A stretch of 64,000 bases of DNA, taken from positions 2,666,001 through 2,730,000 of the forward strand of contig NZ_FSRM01000001.1 of assembly GCF_900141745.1 (NCBI RefSeq). The letters run 5' to 3'. Each line of letters starts with the position of its first letter. Position 1 is the stretch's first letter. Below the pieces are notes generated by a model, which worked only from the letters and a program-made list of their open reading frames with translations, had not been told where the DNA came from and did not search any database. The translations under genes and the position numbers were made by a program. This stretch comes from Paraburkholderia phenazinium. GTDB lineage: Bacteria > Pseudomonadota > Gammaproteobacteria > Burkholderiales > Burkholderiaceae. Positions 36,174 through 44,702 of the stretch are shown here, piece after piece.

Positions 36174-36965
36174 TTACTGCGTCGACGCGTCCCAGTACAC
36201 GTTGAACCCCATCAGCGCGGTCAGCGTCTGCGCCGCCTGCTTCATCATTTCTCCCACCTCGCTCATCGACGGTACAGGGGCGTTGTCGATCCGCTCGATA
36301 TACGGCGAGGTTAGCGTTGCAATGGCGTGCCCATCCCGGCCGAATACCGGATAGGCGAGGTTCTTCACGCCTTTGACCTGGCGGCTCGGCATCCGCGCGT
36401 TACCGTGTTTGCGGATCTGCGCCAGGTCCTTCGTCAACTGCTGGGGATCCACGGCCTGCTCGCCTTCCACCGGCACATGCAGTTCGAGCATCTCGAGGCG
36501 CTGCGGCTCTTCCTGGAACGCCAGCAGCACCTGCCCCGATGCGGTATCGGTGAGACCGATCAAGGTTCCCACCTTCAATGAGAAACCCCAGCGCTCGGGA
36601 CTCTCGACGCCGGCCACGATCAACACGCGGCCCTTCTGATACACGCACAGATGAAACGACTGCCCGGCCTGCTTGGCGAGTTGCGTCATCAGCGGCAGCG
36701 CGGTCGACACGAGCGAGCGCACGGGTTGATGCCGGTGCGCCAATTGAAACAGCAGGAGCGACAGCACGTAGCGGTCGCCGGCAGCCTGCAGATAACCGCG
36801 CGTTTCCAGCGTTACCACCATGCGGAAGATCTCCGCGGTGGTGCGGCCCAGTTCCTTGGCGAGTTCCGCAAGCGATAAGCCCTCGGGGTGGCCCACCAGC
36901 AGTTCGATGATGTCGAGGCCCTTTTCCAGGGCTGGCGCCGAGTAGCGTGTCGCGTTGTCGTTCAA
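36174..36965 (-). CDS. IclR-family transcriptional regulator
   Basis: A 263-aa regulator with an N-terminal winged helix (ALEKGLDIIELLVGHPEGLS, LAELAKELGRTTAEIFRMV) and a C-terminal effector domain (VESPERWGFSLKVGTLIGLT, ASGQVLLAF). The start is set at TTG 36965 because GGGAGG lies just upstream and family similarity begins after it; the longer frame encodes unrelated residues. It is divergent from the sugar ABC operon, with a perfect 14-bp palindrome between them, so it probably controls that operon and itself. Confidence 0.88.
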   Translation of the reverse strand: MNDNATRYSAPALEKGLDIIELLVGHPEGLSLAELAKELGRTTAEIFRMVVTLETRGYLQAAGDRYVLSLLLFQLAHRHQPVRSLVSTALPLMTQLAKQAGQSFHLCVYQKGRVLIVAGVESPERWGFSLKVGTLIGLTDTASGQVLLAFQEEPQRLEMLELHVPVEGEQAVDPQQLTKDLAQIRKHGNARMPSRQVKGVKNLAYPVFGRDGHAIATLTSPYIERIDNAPVPSMSEVGEMMKQAAQTLTALMGFNVYWDASTQ

Positions 36966-37096
36966 TTTTCCTCCCGCAATGCCAACGGATGCCCGATCAG
37001 ATGGCGCACATGATAACCAGAGGGATTGTAGGGCCGGAGAAGGCGAAATGAGCGATCCTGGCGGCCATTCCGCAGACGGGGAAAACACCTAGTAAA

Positions 37097-37110
37097 TTTC
37101 ATACATGAAA
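37097..37110. promoter_or_regulatory. probable IclR operator between divergent genes
   Basis: TTTCAT-AC-ATGAAA is a perfect palindrome located 131 bp from the regulator start and 100 bp from the ABC ATPase start. A related half-site (TTTTCATACCTAAAA) follows at about 37114-37128. TGAAA/TTTCA arms are common in IclR-family sites. Confidence 0.55.
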
Positions 37111-37210
37111 TATGTTTTCATACCTAAAATTTAACGAGTCGCGGAACGAGCGTGTTCCGGGCCACCAGTCAGCAGGCCGCGGACATGGCAATCACGTGGA
37201 GGCGAGGGGA

Positions 37211-38275
37211 ATGGCAGCCGTTGCATTCGAACAGGTGCGCAAGTCGTTCGGCGCCGTTCAGGTTCTCAAGCAGATCGACCTGGCTGTACCGGACGGCGAG
37301 TTTCTGGTGCTCGTCGGGCCGAGCGGCTGCGGCAAATCCACCTTGCTGCGCGCGTTGGCGGGGCTCGAGGGCGTTACGCACGGGCGCATCCTGATCGACG
37401 GGCAGATCGTCAACGCGCTGCCGCCGCGTGATCGCGATGTCGCGATGGTGTTCCAGAACTACGCGCTTTATCCGCACATGACGGTGCTCGAAAACCTGAC
37501 GTTTGCGCTCAAGCTGCGTAACCACGACGCCAAGGAGATTGCGGCGCGGGCGCAAAAGGCGGCGGCGCTGCTGGGTTTGCAGGAGCTGCTCGGCAGACAT
37601 CCTCGTCACCTGTCAGGCGGCCAGCGCCAGCGGGTGGCGATGGGCCGTGCCATCGTGCGCGACCCGAAGGTCTTTCTGTTCGACGAGCCGCTGTCGAATC
37701 TCGATGCGCGGCTGCGCGTGCAGATGCGCGCGGAGATCAAGGCGCTGCACCAGCGCTTGCGCGCGACCACGGTCTACGTGACGCACGACCAGATCGAGGC
37801 CATGACGATGGCCGATCGCATTGTCGTGCTCAACGGTGGCGAAATCGAACAGGTCGGCACGCCGCTCGCGCTCTATGACGATCCTGACAATCTCTTCGTG
37901 GCGGGTTTTATCGGCTCGCCGGCAATGAATATCTTCAACGGTGTGTATGAACAGCATGGCGATGGCGCATGCGTTCGCGTCGGCGAACTCGCATTGCCGG
38001 TGCCGCCTGTCAATGCCGCGCACGGCCAGCAGGTGGTGTACGGCGTGCGGCCCGAACATCTCGGCCTCGCAGGCGAGGACGGCATGCCGTTCGCGCTCGA
38101 CGTGGTCGAGCCCACGGGTGCCGCAACCGAGCTGTTCGGCACGGTTGCTGGGCAGACCTGTTGCGTGATGCTCAACGGTCGTACCGATCTGCGCGCCGGC
38201 AGCCAGATTGCGCTGCGCGCCGACCTCGGCAAGGTACTCGTATTCGATCGCGCCAGCGGCAGGCGCTTGCGATGA
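37211..38275 (+). CDS. sugar ABC transporter ATP-binding protein (MalK/UgpC type)
   Basis: A 354-aa ATPase that powers a CUT1-type sugar importer. It has Walker A GPSGCGKST (about 36-44), the signature LSGGQRQRVAMGRA, Walker B VFLFDEPLSNLDAR and switch histidine in TVYVTHDQ, followed by a C-terminal TOBE regulatory domain from about 240 (YGVRPEHLGL). GGAGG at 37198-37202 lies 8 bases before ATG 37211; the in-frame ATG further upstream has no such site. It is the first gene of the operon through 43112, with the ATPase ahead of the binding protein. Confidence 0.93.
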   Translation: MAAVAFEQVRKSFGAVQVLKQIDLAVPDGEFLVLVGPSGCGKSTLLRALAGLEGVTHGRILIDGQIVNALPPRDRDVAMVFQNYALYPHMTVLENLTFALKLRNHDAKEIAARAQKAAALLGLQELLGRHPRHLSGGQRQRVAMGRAIVRDPKVFLFDEPLSNLDARLRVQMRAEIKALHQRLRATTVYVTHDQIEAMTMADRIVVLNGGEIEQVGTPLALYDDPDNLFVAGFIGSPAMNIFNGVYEQHGDGACVRVGELALPVPPVNAAHGQQVVYGVRPEHLGLAGEDGMPFALDVVEPTGAATELFGTVAGQTCCVMLNGRTDLRAGSQIALRADLGKVLVFDRASGRRLR

Positions 38276-38374
38276 ACAGGAGTGCGAGCCGTCCCGCCGC
38301 GGGGCTCGCATGAAGTATTGGCCGCCGGCAAGCCGCGCGGTCTCACGGCGGAACTCATAAAAGAGGAGACAATG

Positions 38375-39703
38375 ATGCGCTATCCAACCATGCCGACCAT
38401 GTTCAGGCTCGCCGCTTCGGTGCTCGCGCTCGCGGGCATCGTTGCGTCCGGCCTCGCTCATGCCGACGGCGAATACAAAGGCTACACACTGCGGGTCAAG
38501 CTGATCGGCGGTGTGCAGTACGAGGCGCTCTATACGCGCATTCCGCTGTGGGAAAAGCAGACTGGTGCGAAAGTCGAGATCATCTCGCGCAAGAGCCACT
38601 TCGAGCTGGATCGCGAACTGAAGCAGGACATCGCATCTGGCCATATCGACTATTGCGTGTCGTCGAATCACACCAATTTTTCGGCCCAATACCCGATCTT
38701 CCGTGATCTGAAGGGACTCTTTCCTGCGAGTTATCTGGCCGCGTTTTCGCCGAGCCTGCTGAAGGCCTCGGAGATCAATGGACATCTGGTGCAGATTCCG
38801 CGCTCGGTCGATATCGAAGCGTTGTACTACGACAAGACTGCGTACGGCGATCCGGCCAACCAGGCCGCCTATAGCAAGCAGTTCGGCGAGACGCTCGCGC
38901 CACCGAAAACCTACGCGGAATTCACCCAGCAGGCCAAGTTCTTTACCAAGGCGCCGAACTTCTACGGCACGCAGTTTCCCGGCAAGGACGAGGCGATTAC
39001 GGGTACGTTCTATTCGCTGCTGATCGCCAATGGCGGACAGTTGCTCGATGCAAAGAACCGCGCCGCGTTCAACTCGCCGATTGGCGTCAAGACGCTCAAC
39101 TGGTTCGTGGATCTCTACAAGTCCGGTGCGGTGCCCAAGGGCGTACCGAGCTACGTCTGGGACGACCTCGGCAATAACTTTGCCGCCGGCAAGGTGGCGC
39201 TGGATCTCGACTGGCCAGGCTTCGCGTCGTTCTACAACGATCCGAAGACCTCCAAAATCGCGGGCAATGTGGGCGTCGTGCCGGCGCCGCTCGGTGCCGC
39301 CAACAAGCGGCCTGGCTGGTCCGGATCGCATAGCTTCTCGATCACGAAGAGCTGCGATCGTCCGGAGGTCGCCGCGAGCTTCGTCCAATTCCTGACCAGT
39401 TTCGATTCGCAGATGGTGGAGGCGCGCCTCGGCACGATTCCGTCGCGCGTCGATGCGCAGCAGGCCGTTGTGAAGGAGTTCCAGGCGAAGAATGATGCGT
39501 ACATGGCGAATGCCATCGCCGTGTTTAGCACGGCGGCACGTCAGGATGCCTTTACACCGCCGCGCATCCAGCAGTGGGACGAAATCTCGAATGCCTTGTG
39601 GCCCGAACTGCAGAAGGCGCTGATTGGCGACAAGTCGTCCCAGCAGGCGCTCGACGACGCGGCGAAGAAGGTCTCCGACATCATGCAGGACGCCTCCGAC
39701 TAG
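38375..39703 (+). CDS. sugar ABC transporter substrate-binding protein
   Basis: A periplasmic binding protein of about 442 aa (family 1). The signal peptide covers residues 1-29 (LAASVLALAGIVASGLAHAD). The mature part has the family pattern LWEKQTGAKVEI, IDIEALYYDKT-type hinge residues (RSVDIEALYYDK) and GKVALDLDWPGFASF. ATGs at 38372 and 38375 are both possible; GAGGAG (38363-38368) gives better spacing to 38375. A 10-bp hairpin follows the stop and separates it from the permease genes. Ligand is unknown. Confidence 0.9.
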   Translation: MRYPTMPTMFRLAASVLALAGIVASGLAHADGEYKGYTLRVKLIGGVQYEALYTRIPLWEKQTGAKVEIISRKSHFELDRELKQDIASGHIDYCVSSNHTNFSAQYPIFRDLKGLFPASYLAAFSPSLLKASEINGHLVQIPRSVDIEALYYDKTAYGDPANQAAYSKQFGETLAPPKTYAEFTQQAKFFTKAPNFYGTQFPGKDEAITGTFYSLLIANGGQLLDAKNRAAFNSPIGVKTLNWFVDLYKSGAVPKGVPSYVWDDLGNNFAAGKVALDLDWPGFASFYNDPKTSKIAGNVGVVPAPLGAANKRPGWSGSHSFSITKSCDRPEVAASFVQFLTSFDSQMVEARLGTIPSRVDAQQAVVKEFQAKNDAYMANAIAVFSTAARQDAFTPPRIQQWDEISNALWPELQKALIGDKSSQQALDDAAKKVSDIMQDASD

Positions 39704-39720
39704 CGATAAAGGTACCGCAC

Positions 39721-39753
39721 GCCCCGCACGATGCACGCTGCGCCGTGCGGGGC
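39721..39753 (+). promoter_or_regulatory. intercistronic hairpin after the binding-protein gene
   Basis: GCCCCGCACG (39721-39730) pairs perfectly with CGTGCGGGGC (39744-39753) around a 13-base loop. There is no T-run, and permease genes follow at once. Such hairpins after binding-protein genes often protect the upstream message and lower downstream expression, giving excess binding protein. Confidence 0.6.
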
Positions 39754-39778
39754 GATCCGCTTCCAGCTCCACGACACC

Positions 39779-40720
39779 ATGCGATCCAACCTTCAAGATT
39801 CGTCTGCCGTACCCGCTCTCGTGCCGGTTTCTCATGAGGGTATTGCTTTGCCGCTCAAGCTGCTGCTGCCGGCGTTTTTCTCCGTGGCGATCGTTGTCGT
39901 GCTGCCGTTGTTGTTTTCGCTCTACACGAGCTTCACCGCTTACCGCCTGATCGAGCCTGAGACGATCTGGCATTTCATTGGCCTGCGCAACTATCTGCGT
40001 GCCTTTGCCAACGAAGATTTCTGGGCCGCATTCGGCCGCACGGTGCTGTTCCTGACGATTGCCTTGAATCTGGAACTCGTGCTGGGCCTCGGCATCGCGC
40101 TCCTGCTCAACGAGGTCACCAAAGGCCAGCGTATTTTGCGCACCATCATGATGTTCCCGATGATGTTCTCGCCGGTGCTGGTCGGCTTTCAGTTCAAGTT
40201 CATGCTCAACGACAGCACCGGGGTGGTCAATCATCTTCTGCAAACACTGTTCGGCCTGAAAAGCACGATTCCCTTTCTGGTCAATGCGAATTCGGCGCTG
40301 GCCTCGCTGGTCGCAGCCGAGGTCTGGAACTCGACACCCGTTTTCGCGGTGATCCTGCTTGCCGGGCTGATGGCGTTGCCGAAAGATCCGATCGAAGCAT
40401 CCAAAGTCGACGGTTGCACGCCGCTGCAAACCTTCCGTTATGTGACGCTGCCGTATCTGATGCCGTTCGTCTACATTGCGATGACGATCCGCTCGCTCGA
40501 TGTCGGCCGGGCCTACGACATTGTGCGCATCATGACGAACGGTGGTCCCGGCGGGCGCACCGAACTACTGTGGACGATGGTGGGCCGTATCGCCTACGAC
40601 GACTCGCATATGGGCTACGCGAATGCAATCGGCTATGTGTCGGTGCTCGTTTCCGTGCTGTTCACGCTGTACTTCTTCCGCAAGCTAAATGCCGCACGCA
40701 GACATATGGGACCCGCCTGA
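39779..40720 (+). CDS. sugar ABC transporter permease (MalF type)
   Basis: A 313-aa inner-membrane permease with six predicted helices. The EAA loop reads DPIEASKVDGCTPLQTFRYV, the contact with the ATPase. The ATG at 39779 (MRSNLQDSS) is preferred over the upstream ATG at 39731, which lies inside the intercistronic hairpin; no strong Shine-Dalgarno is seen for either. It pairs with the next gene. Confidence 0.88.
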   Translation: MRSNLQDSSAVPALVPVSHEGIALPLKLLLPAFFSVAIVVVLPLLFSLYTSFTAYRLIEPETIWHFIGLRNYLRAFANEDFWAAFGRTVLFLTIALNLELVLGLGIALLLNEVTKGQRILRTIMMFPMMFSPVLVGFQFKFMLNDSTGVVNHLLQTLFGLKSTIPFLVNANSALASLVAAEVWNSTPVFAVILLAGLMALPKDPIEASKVDGCTPLQTFRYVTLPYLMPFVYIAMTIRSLDVGRAYDIVRIMTNGGPGGRTELLWTMVGRIAYDDSHMGYANAIGYVSVLVSVLFTLYFFRKLNAARRHMGPA

Positions 40721-40725
40721 ACATC

Positions 40726-41607
40726 ATGAGCACGGCTATTGAACGCGATTACCGGGTTTCCTCGCCAGGGGCGCCACTCAGGCGGGCCGCGTTGTGGTTC
40801 GCCGTCTTCATCGTGATGGCGGTGATCTGCCTGCCCGGCCTGTGGGTTGTGCTCAACGCATTTCGCTCGAACGTGGCGATCCTGTCGAACCAGCCGCTCT
40901 CCGATGCCAGCAGCTATACGCTCGACAACTTCCGCAACATGTTCGGCTTCGGTGCAATGGCCTCGCTGCCGATTCGTCAGTACTTTGTGAATTCGATGCT
41001 GATCTCGTTGGCGAGCACCTGCGCCGCGATCGTGGTCGGCGTGTTAGGCGGCTATGCGTTTGCACGCTTCGAGTTCCGCCACAAGAAGACACTGTTCGTG
41101 GTCCTGATGCTCACACGGGCCATTCCCGGCATCGCGCTTTCGTTGCCGATCTTCATGCTGTGGGCGTGGACAGGTCTGCTCGATACGCGCATCGGCGTCA
41201 TCATCGTGTATCTCGCGATGAACGTGCCGTTTACCGTCTGGCTGATCGACGGTTTCTTTCGCGAAGTGCCGGCGGAACTCGCCGAGGCCGCCCAGATAGA
41301 CGGTTGCACCCGCTGGCAGGCGTTCTGGCATATCGAGCTGCCGCTCGCGCGATCGGGCGTGGCGTCGGCGGCGATTTTCGCCTTCCTGACGAGCTGGAAC
41401 GAATTCGCGCTGGCCTCGCAACTGTGCCGCAGTCCCGATACCAAAACACTCCCCGTCGGCCTGATGGACTTCACCGCGCAGTTCACGGTGGACTGGGCGG
41501 GCATGTGCGCGATGGCGGTGATCATCATCGTTCCGGCCATCGTGCTGACTTTCATTGTTCAGAAACACCTGATTGCGGGGCTTACGCTCGGCGGCGTCAA
41601 AGGATAA
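40726..41607 (+). CDS. sugar ABC transporter permease (MalG type)
   Basis: A 293-aa inner-membrane permease, second half of the translocation pore. The EAA loop is PAELAEAAQIDGCTRWQAFW and the C-terminus ends LIAGLTLGGVKG, characteristic of MalG-type subunits. It starts 5 bp after the preceding permease stop; the open frame continues upstream inside that gene but has no start signal. Confidence 0.9.
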   Translation: MSTAIERDYRVSSPGAPLRRAALWFAVFIVMAVICLPGLWVVLNAFRSNVAILSNQPLSDASSYTLDNFRNMFGFGAMASLPIRQYFVNSMLISLASTCAAIVVGVLGGYAFARFEFRHKKTLFVVLMLTRAIPGIALSLPIFMLWAWTGLLDTRIGVIIVYLAMNVPFTVWLIDGFFREVPAELAEAAQIDGCTRWQAFWHIELPLARSGVASAAIFAFLTSWNEFALASQLCRSPDTKTLPVGLMDFTAQFTVDWAGMCAMAVIIIVPAIVLTFIVQKHLIAGLTLGGVKG

Positions 41608-41614
41608 AACCACC

Positions 41615-42733
41615 ATGACCGTTATCGAAAACGTCGAAATCCGGCAGGTCGACCTGCAGCCGAAAGTGCGGCGCACGGACGCCATCCAGTCGTTCGTCGT
41701 GCAGGAAACCATTCTGGTGACGATTCGCTGCAGCGACGGCAGTAGCGGAACCGGCTATACGTATACGATCGGCACCGGCGGCTCGTCGATCGTCGCGCTG
41801 TTGCACGATCATCTCGTGCCGCGGCTGATAGGCCGCAATCCCGCGGAGTACGAAGCAATCTGGCGCGATCTGTTCTTCCATACGCATGCAACCGCGGTGG
41901 GCGCGATCACCGGCCTCGCACTGGCCGCCGTCGATACGGCGCTATGGGATCGCAATACGCGCGTGGCGGGCCTGCCGCTGTGGATTGCCGCCGGCGGCGC
42001 GCAACAGCGTGTGCGCACCTACACGACCGAGGGGGGCTGGCTGCATCTGTCGCAAGACGAACTGGTCGAGCAGACGCTGCGGGCACAAGCCGAGGGGTTC
42101 CGTGGCGCGAAACTGAAAGTAGGGCGCCCGCATGTGTCGGAGGACGCCGCCCGCCTGACTGCCGTGCGCTCGGCTGTGGGCGACGGCTTCGAACTGATGG
42201 TCGATGCCAATCAGGGATTCACGCTGGCCGAGGCGCTGCGACGGGCGCACGCGTTTGAACCGCTACGGCTCGCATGGCTGGAGGAACCGATGCCCGCCGA
42301 AAGCCTCGACGCGCATCGGCGTCTGTGTGCTGCGACGACGGTGCCGGTTGCGGTTGGCGAATCGCTGTACCACCCGGCGCAGTTCGCCGAGTATGTGAAG
42401 GCGGATGCATGCTCGATCGTTCAGGCGGATGTTGCCCGCGTCGGCGGCATTACGCCGTGGCTAAAGGTTGCGCATATTGCCGAGGCGATGAACATTGAGA
42501 TCTGTCCGCACTTCCTGATGGAGCTGCACGTAAGCTTGTGCGCGGCCGTACCCAATGCTAGCTGGCTCGAGTACATTCCTCAGCTGGACTCGTTGACTGG
42601 CACTTCGATCGTGGTGGAGCAGGGGTATGCCACACCGCCGGCGTCGCCAGGAATCGGTATCGACTGGGACTGGGACGCGATTCGCGCGCAACAGCGTCTG
42701 CACGTAGAGCTCGACACGCCGGTCAACGCCTGA
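41615..42733 (+). CDS. enolase-superfamily enzyme (mandelate racemase/muconate lactonizing type)
   Basis: A 372-aa enzyme, probably a sugar-acid dehydratase or epimerase. The KxK pair (Lys166, Lys168 in AKLKVG), metal ligands Asp197 (VDANQG), Glu223 (LEEP) and Glu249 (GES), and the catalytic histidine His299 (CPHFLMELH) place it in the mandelate racemase-like branch. The N-terminal capping domain is complete. It starts 8 bp after the permease gene and is followed by a sugar mutarotase gene, so the transported compound is probably a sugar acid or deoxysugar derivative. Exact substrate cannot be read. Confidence 0.87.
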   Translation: MTVIENVEIRQVDLQPKVRRTDAIQSFVVQETILVTIRCSDGSSGTGYTYTIGTGGSSIVALLHDHLVPRLIGRNPAEYEAIWRDLFFHTHATAVGAITGLALAAVDTALWDRNTRVAGLPLWIAAGGAQQRVRTYTTEGGWLHLSQDELVEQTLRAQAEGFRGAKLKVGRPHVSEDAARLTAVRSAVGDGFELMVDANQGFTLAEALRRAHAFEPLRLAWLEEPMPAESLDAHRRLCAATTVPVAVGESLYHPAQFAEYVKADACSIVQADVARVGGITPWLKVAHIAEAMNIEICPHFLMELHVSLCAAVPNASWLEYIPQLDSLTGTSIVVEQGYATPPASPGIGIDWDWDAIRAQQRLHVELDTPVNA

Positions 42734-42776
42734 GTACACGCGTAGCCTGCCGTTTGCCCCTGTCATGGAGTGTCGC

Positions 42777-43112
42777 ATGCGCTTCTGTCTCGCCCTCGAT
42801 CTTCGCGACGACCCGGCCGTGATGGCGGAGTACGACCGCTATCACCGGGAGGTCTGGCCCGAGGTGCTCGAGCATCTTCGGGCCTCGGGTATTCATGACA
42901 TGACCATCTGGCGGCGCGAGAACCGCCTGGTCATGCTAATCGACGCCGATCCCGGATTTGCGCCGGAGCAGCTGGTCATCGGGCCGGGCACGCATCCGCG
43001 AGTGAAAGAATGGGAGACGCTGATGGCGAGCTTCCAGCAGCCCTTGCCTCATGCCGAGCAAACCGCTTGGCAGCCGATGGAGAGTGTGTTTCGTCTGGGC
43101 GAACAGATCTGA
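42777..43112 (+). CDS. L-rhamnose mutarotase family protein (YiiL-like)
   Basis: A 111-aa sugar mutarotase interconverting alpha and beta anomers of a 6-deoxyhexose or similar sugar. The family pattern is clear: FCLALDLRDDPAVMAEYDRY, HREVWPEVLEHLRASGI and the C-terminal W-x-x-x-E-x-V-F. ATG 42777 is chosen because GGAG lies 7 bases upstream; ATG 42765 overlaps that site. Position at the end of the ABC operon suggests the substrate is L-rhamnose, L-fucose or a related sugar. Confidence 0.85.
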   Translation: MRFCLALDLRDDPAVMAEYDRYHREVWPEVLEHLRASGIHDMTIWRRENRLVMLIDADPGFAPEQLVIGPGTHPRVKEWETLMASFQQPLPHAEQTAWQPMESVFRLGEQI

Positions 43113-43228
43113 CCAGGCCGCCGCGACGGGTGTCGTACCAGCGTTCGCTTACAATCTTCCAGTGCAGCCGCTACATTTACGATTGTGATTGAACGGGACG
43201 ACACCGGAACTGAAGGCATGGAGAGCCA

Positions 43229-43648
43229 ATGAATCCATCGGAACGCATTGACGAACTGATCGCAGGGCTGACGGATTGGCGCGGTAAGACTTTTGCCAGC
43301 GTGCGCAAGAGCATCCTTGGGGCGGACCCGGAGATCATCGAGGAATGGAAGTGGATGGGCAGCCCGGTGTGGTCGCGCGACGGAATGATCGCGGTGGCCA
43401 ATGCCCACAAAGGGAAGGTGAAGGTCACCTTTGCCCACGGGGCGAGTCTGGCGGATCCGGACAAGCTGTTCAACGCGGGGCTCGAAGGCAACATGAGACG
43501 GGCGATCGACTTTCTCGAGGGCGATAAGGTCAATGACCGTGCCTTGAAAGCCCTTGTACGCGCCGCGATCGAATATAACCAGACCAAATTGAAGAAGAAC
43601 GCGCCTGCAAGGCCTCGGGCGAAAACGGCTGAAACTAAAAAGCCCTGA
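43229..43648 (+). CDS. DUF1801 domain protein
   Basis: A 139-aa cytoplasmic protein of the DUF1801 (YdhG-like) family, recognisable from EEWKWMGSPVWSRDGMIAVA and a basic, low-complexity tail (NAPARPRAKTAETKKP). GGAG precedes the ATG. It stands alone and is followed immediately by an intrinsic terminator. The function of the family is unknown. Confidence 0.8.
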   Translation: MNPSERIDELIAGLTDWRGKTFASVRKSILGADPEIIEEWKWMGSPVWSRDGMIAVANAHKGKVKVTFAHGASLADPDKLFNAGLEGNMRRAIDFLEGDKVNDRALKALVRAAIEYNQTKLKKNAPARPRAKTAETKKP

Positions 43649-43657
43649 GGCGCGGCG

Positions 43658-43677
43658 AACCCCTGCATGGGGTTTTT
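43658..43677 (+). terminator. intrinsic terminator after the DUF1801 gene
   Basis: AACCCC (43658-43663) pairs with GGGGTT (43669-43674) around TGCAT and runs into a T stretch, 10 bp after the stop codon. It separates this gene from the next promoter, which begins 7 bp later. Confidence 0.8.
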
Positions 43678-43683
43678 GTCTGG

Positions 43684-43712
43684 TTGACAATTGTAGACAA
43701 TCTACTTAATTT
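43684..43712 (+). promoter_or_regulatory. sigma-70 promoter with a GntR-type operator in its spacer
   Basis: TTGACA (43684-43689) and TAATTT (43707-43712) are separated by 17 bp. The spacer holds the palindrome GTAGA-CAA-TCTAC (43693-43705). The same 13-bp pattern recurs at 47643 and 50230. A repressor bound here would block polymerase and so control the ABC importer genes from 43835. Confidence 0.7.
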
Positions 43713-43834
43713 AGATGTGTCGCCTGACTGGTTGACCGTCTGGACGGGCGGTGGCGGGTCGTGCGTTTGCCTCTCAATCCCAGTGAAGTGCGCCGCGATC
43801 ACTAGCGGTTTGCTTACCCAGCAAAGGATAGGAC

Positions 43835-44656
43835 ATGTCAAAAGTTAGTATGGTTGTCCGCGCGGTGGTCGCGCTTGGCCTTGCGGCGCTCATGATGCCG
43901 GGCTATGGATCGACGCTGGATTCTGTCATCCAGGCGAAGAAGCTGCGCTGCGGCGTCATGCTCGACTCACCGCCCGCGGGTTTCCGGACGCCCGATAACA
44001 AGCCCGATGGCTTCGACGTAGCGTATTGCCAGGATATGGCGAAGGCGCTCGGCGCCGAGGCCGAGATTGTCGAAACGCCGTCGCCTGACCGTATCCCGGC
44101 GCTGGTGTCGAACCGGATCGACGTGCTGATTGCGTCGACCACGAATACCGCGCAGCGCGGCATCAGCGTGGCCTTCAGCCAGCCGTACATCAATTACGTG
44201 ACCGTCGTGCTGGCCCGGAAAGGCGCAGGCATTCAGTCGTATGACAGTATGAAGGGACACGCTCTGGGCGGCGTCAATGGCACCTCGACCGAGCAGTTTC
44301 TGAACAAGTCCATCGCCCAGTGGAAGAACCCGAAGACGACCTATACCGGCTTCGCCTCCGATACCGAGGCCTATCTGGCGCTCCAGCAGGGGAAGGTCGA
44401 TGCGATCCTGGTCTCGGCGTCCACCGCCGACCTGCTGGTGAAGAGCGGAAAGTTTCCGACGTTCGTCGTGGGCGGAACGGCAGACCTGTCCGACATGGAT
44501 TCGATCGCCGTCAAGCGTGACGACTATCAGTTTCTGCAGTGGGTGAAGCTGTTTGTCTGGAATCAGGTGGCGTCGGGCCGGTACAAGGAACTGTATAACA
44601 AGTACATCGCGCCGGGCGAGCCGGCACCGCTCAATCTCAAGGGCGTCGACTACTGA
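43835..44656 (+). CDS. polar amino acid-type ABC transporter substrate-binding protein
   Basis: A 273-aa periplasmic protein of binding-protein family 3. Residues 1-26 form a signal peptide (VVALGLAALMMPGYGS). The mature part has the ligand-pocket pattern LDSPPAGFRTPDNKPDGFDV and the hinge signature DVLIASTTNTAQRG, close to amino-acid binders. It heads an importer set of binding protein, two permeases and an ATPase. The real ligand may be an amino acid-like compound. Confidence 0.9.
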   Translation: MSKVSMVVRAVVALGLAALMMPGYGSTLDSVIQAKKLRCGVMLDSPPAGFRTPDNKPDGFDVAYCQDMAKALGAEAEIVETPSPDRIPALVSNRIDVLIASTTNTAQRGISVAFSQPYINYVTVVLARKGAGIQSYDSMKGHALGGVNGTSTEQFLNKSIAQWKNPKTTYTGFASDTEAYLALQQGKVDAILVSASTADLLVKSGKFPTFVVGGTADLSDMDSIAVKRDDYQFLQWVKLFVWNQVASGRYKELYNKYIAPGEPAPLNLKGVDY

Positions 44657-44702
44657 ACCCGCGATTGCGGCACCTCGGGACTGCGTCTGATTGGGAGTAC
44701 AT

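Noticed and set aside
37613..40429. Very long minus-strand open frame (938 aa) opposite the sugar ABC operon
   Set aside because: It crosses three well-supported plus-strand genes and intergenic gaps, has no recognisable domain and no start signal; it reflects third-position GC bias.
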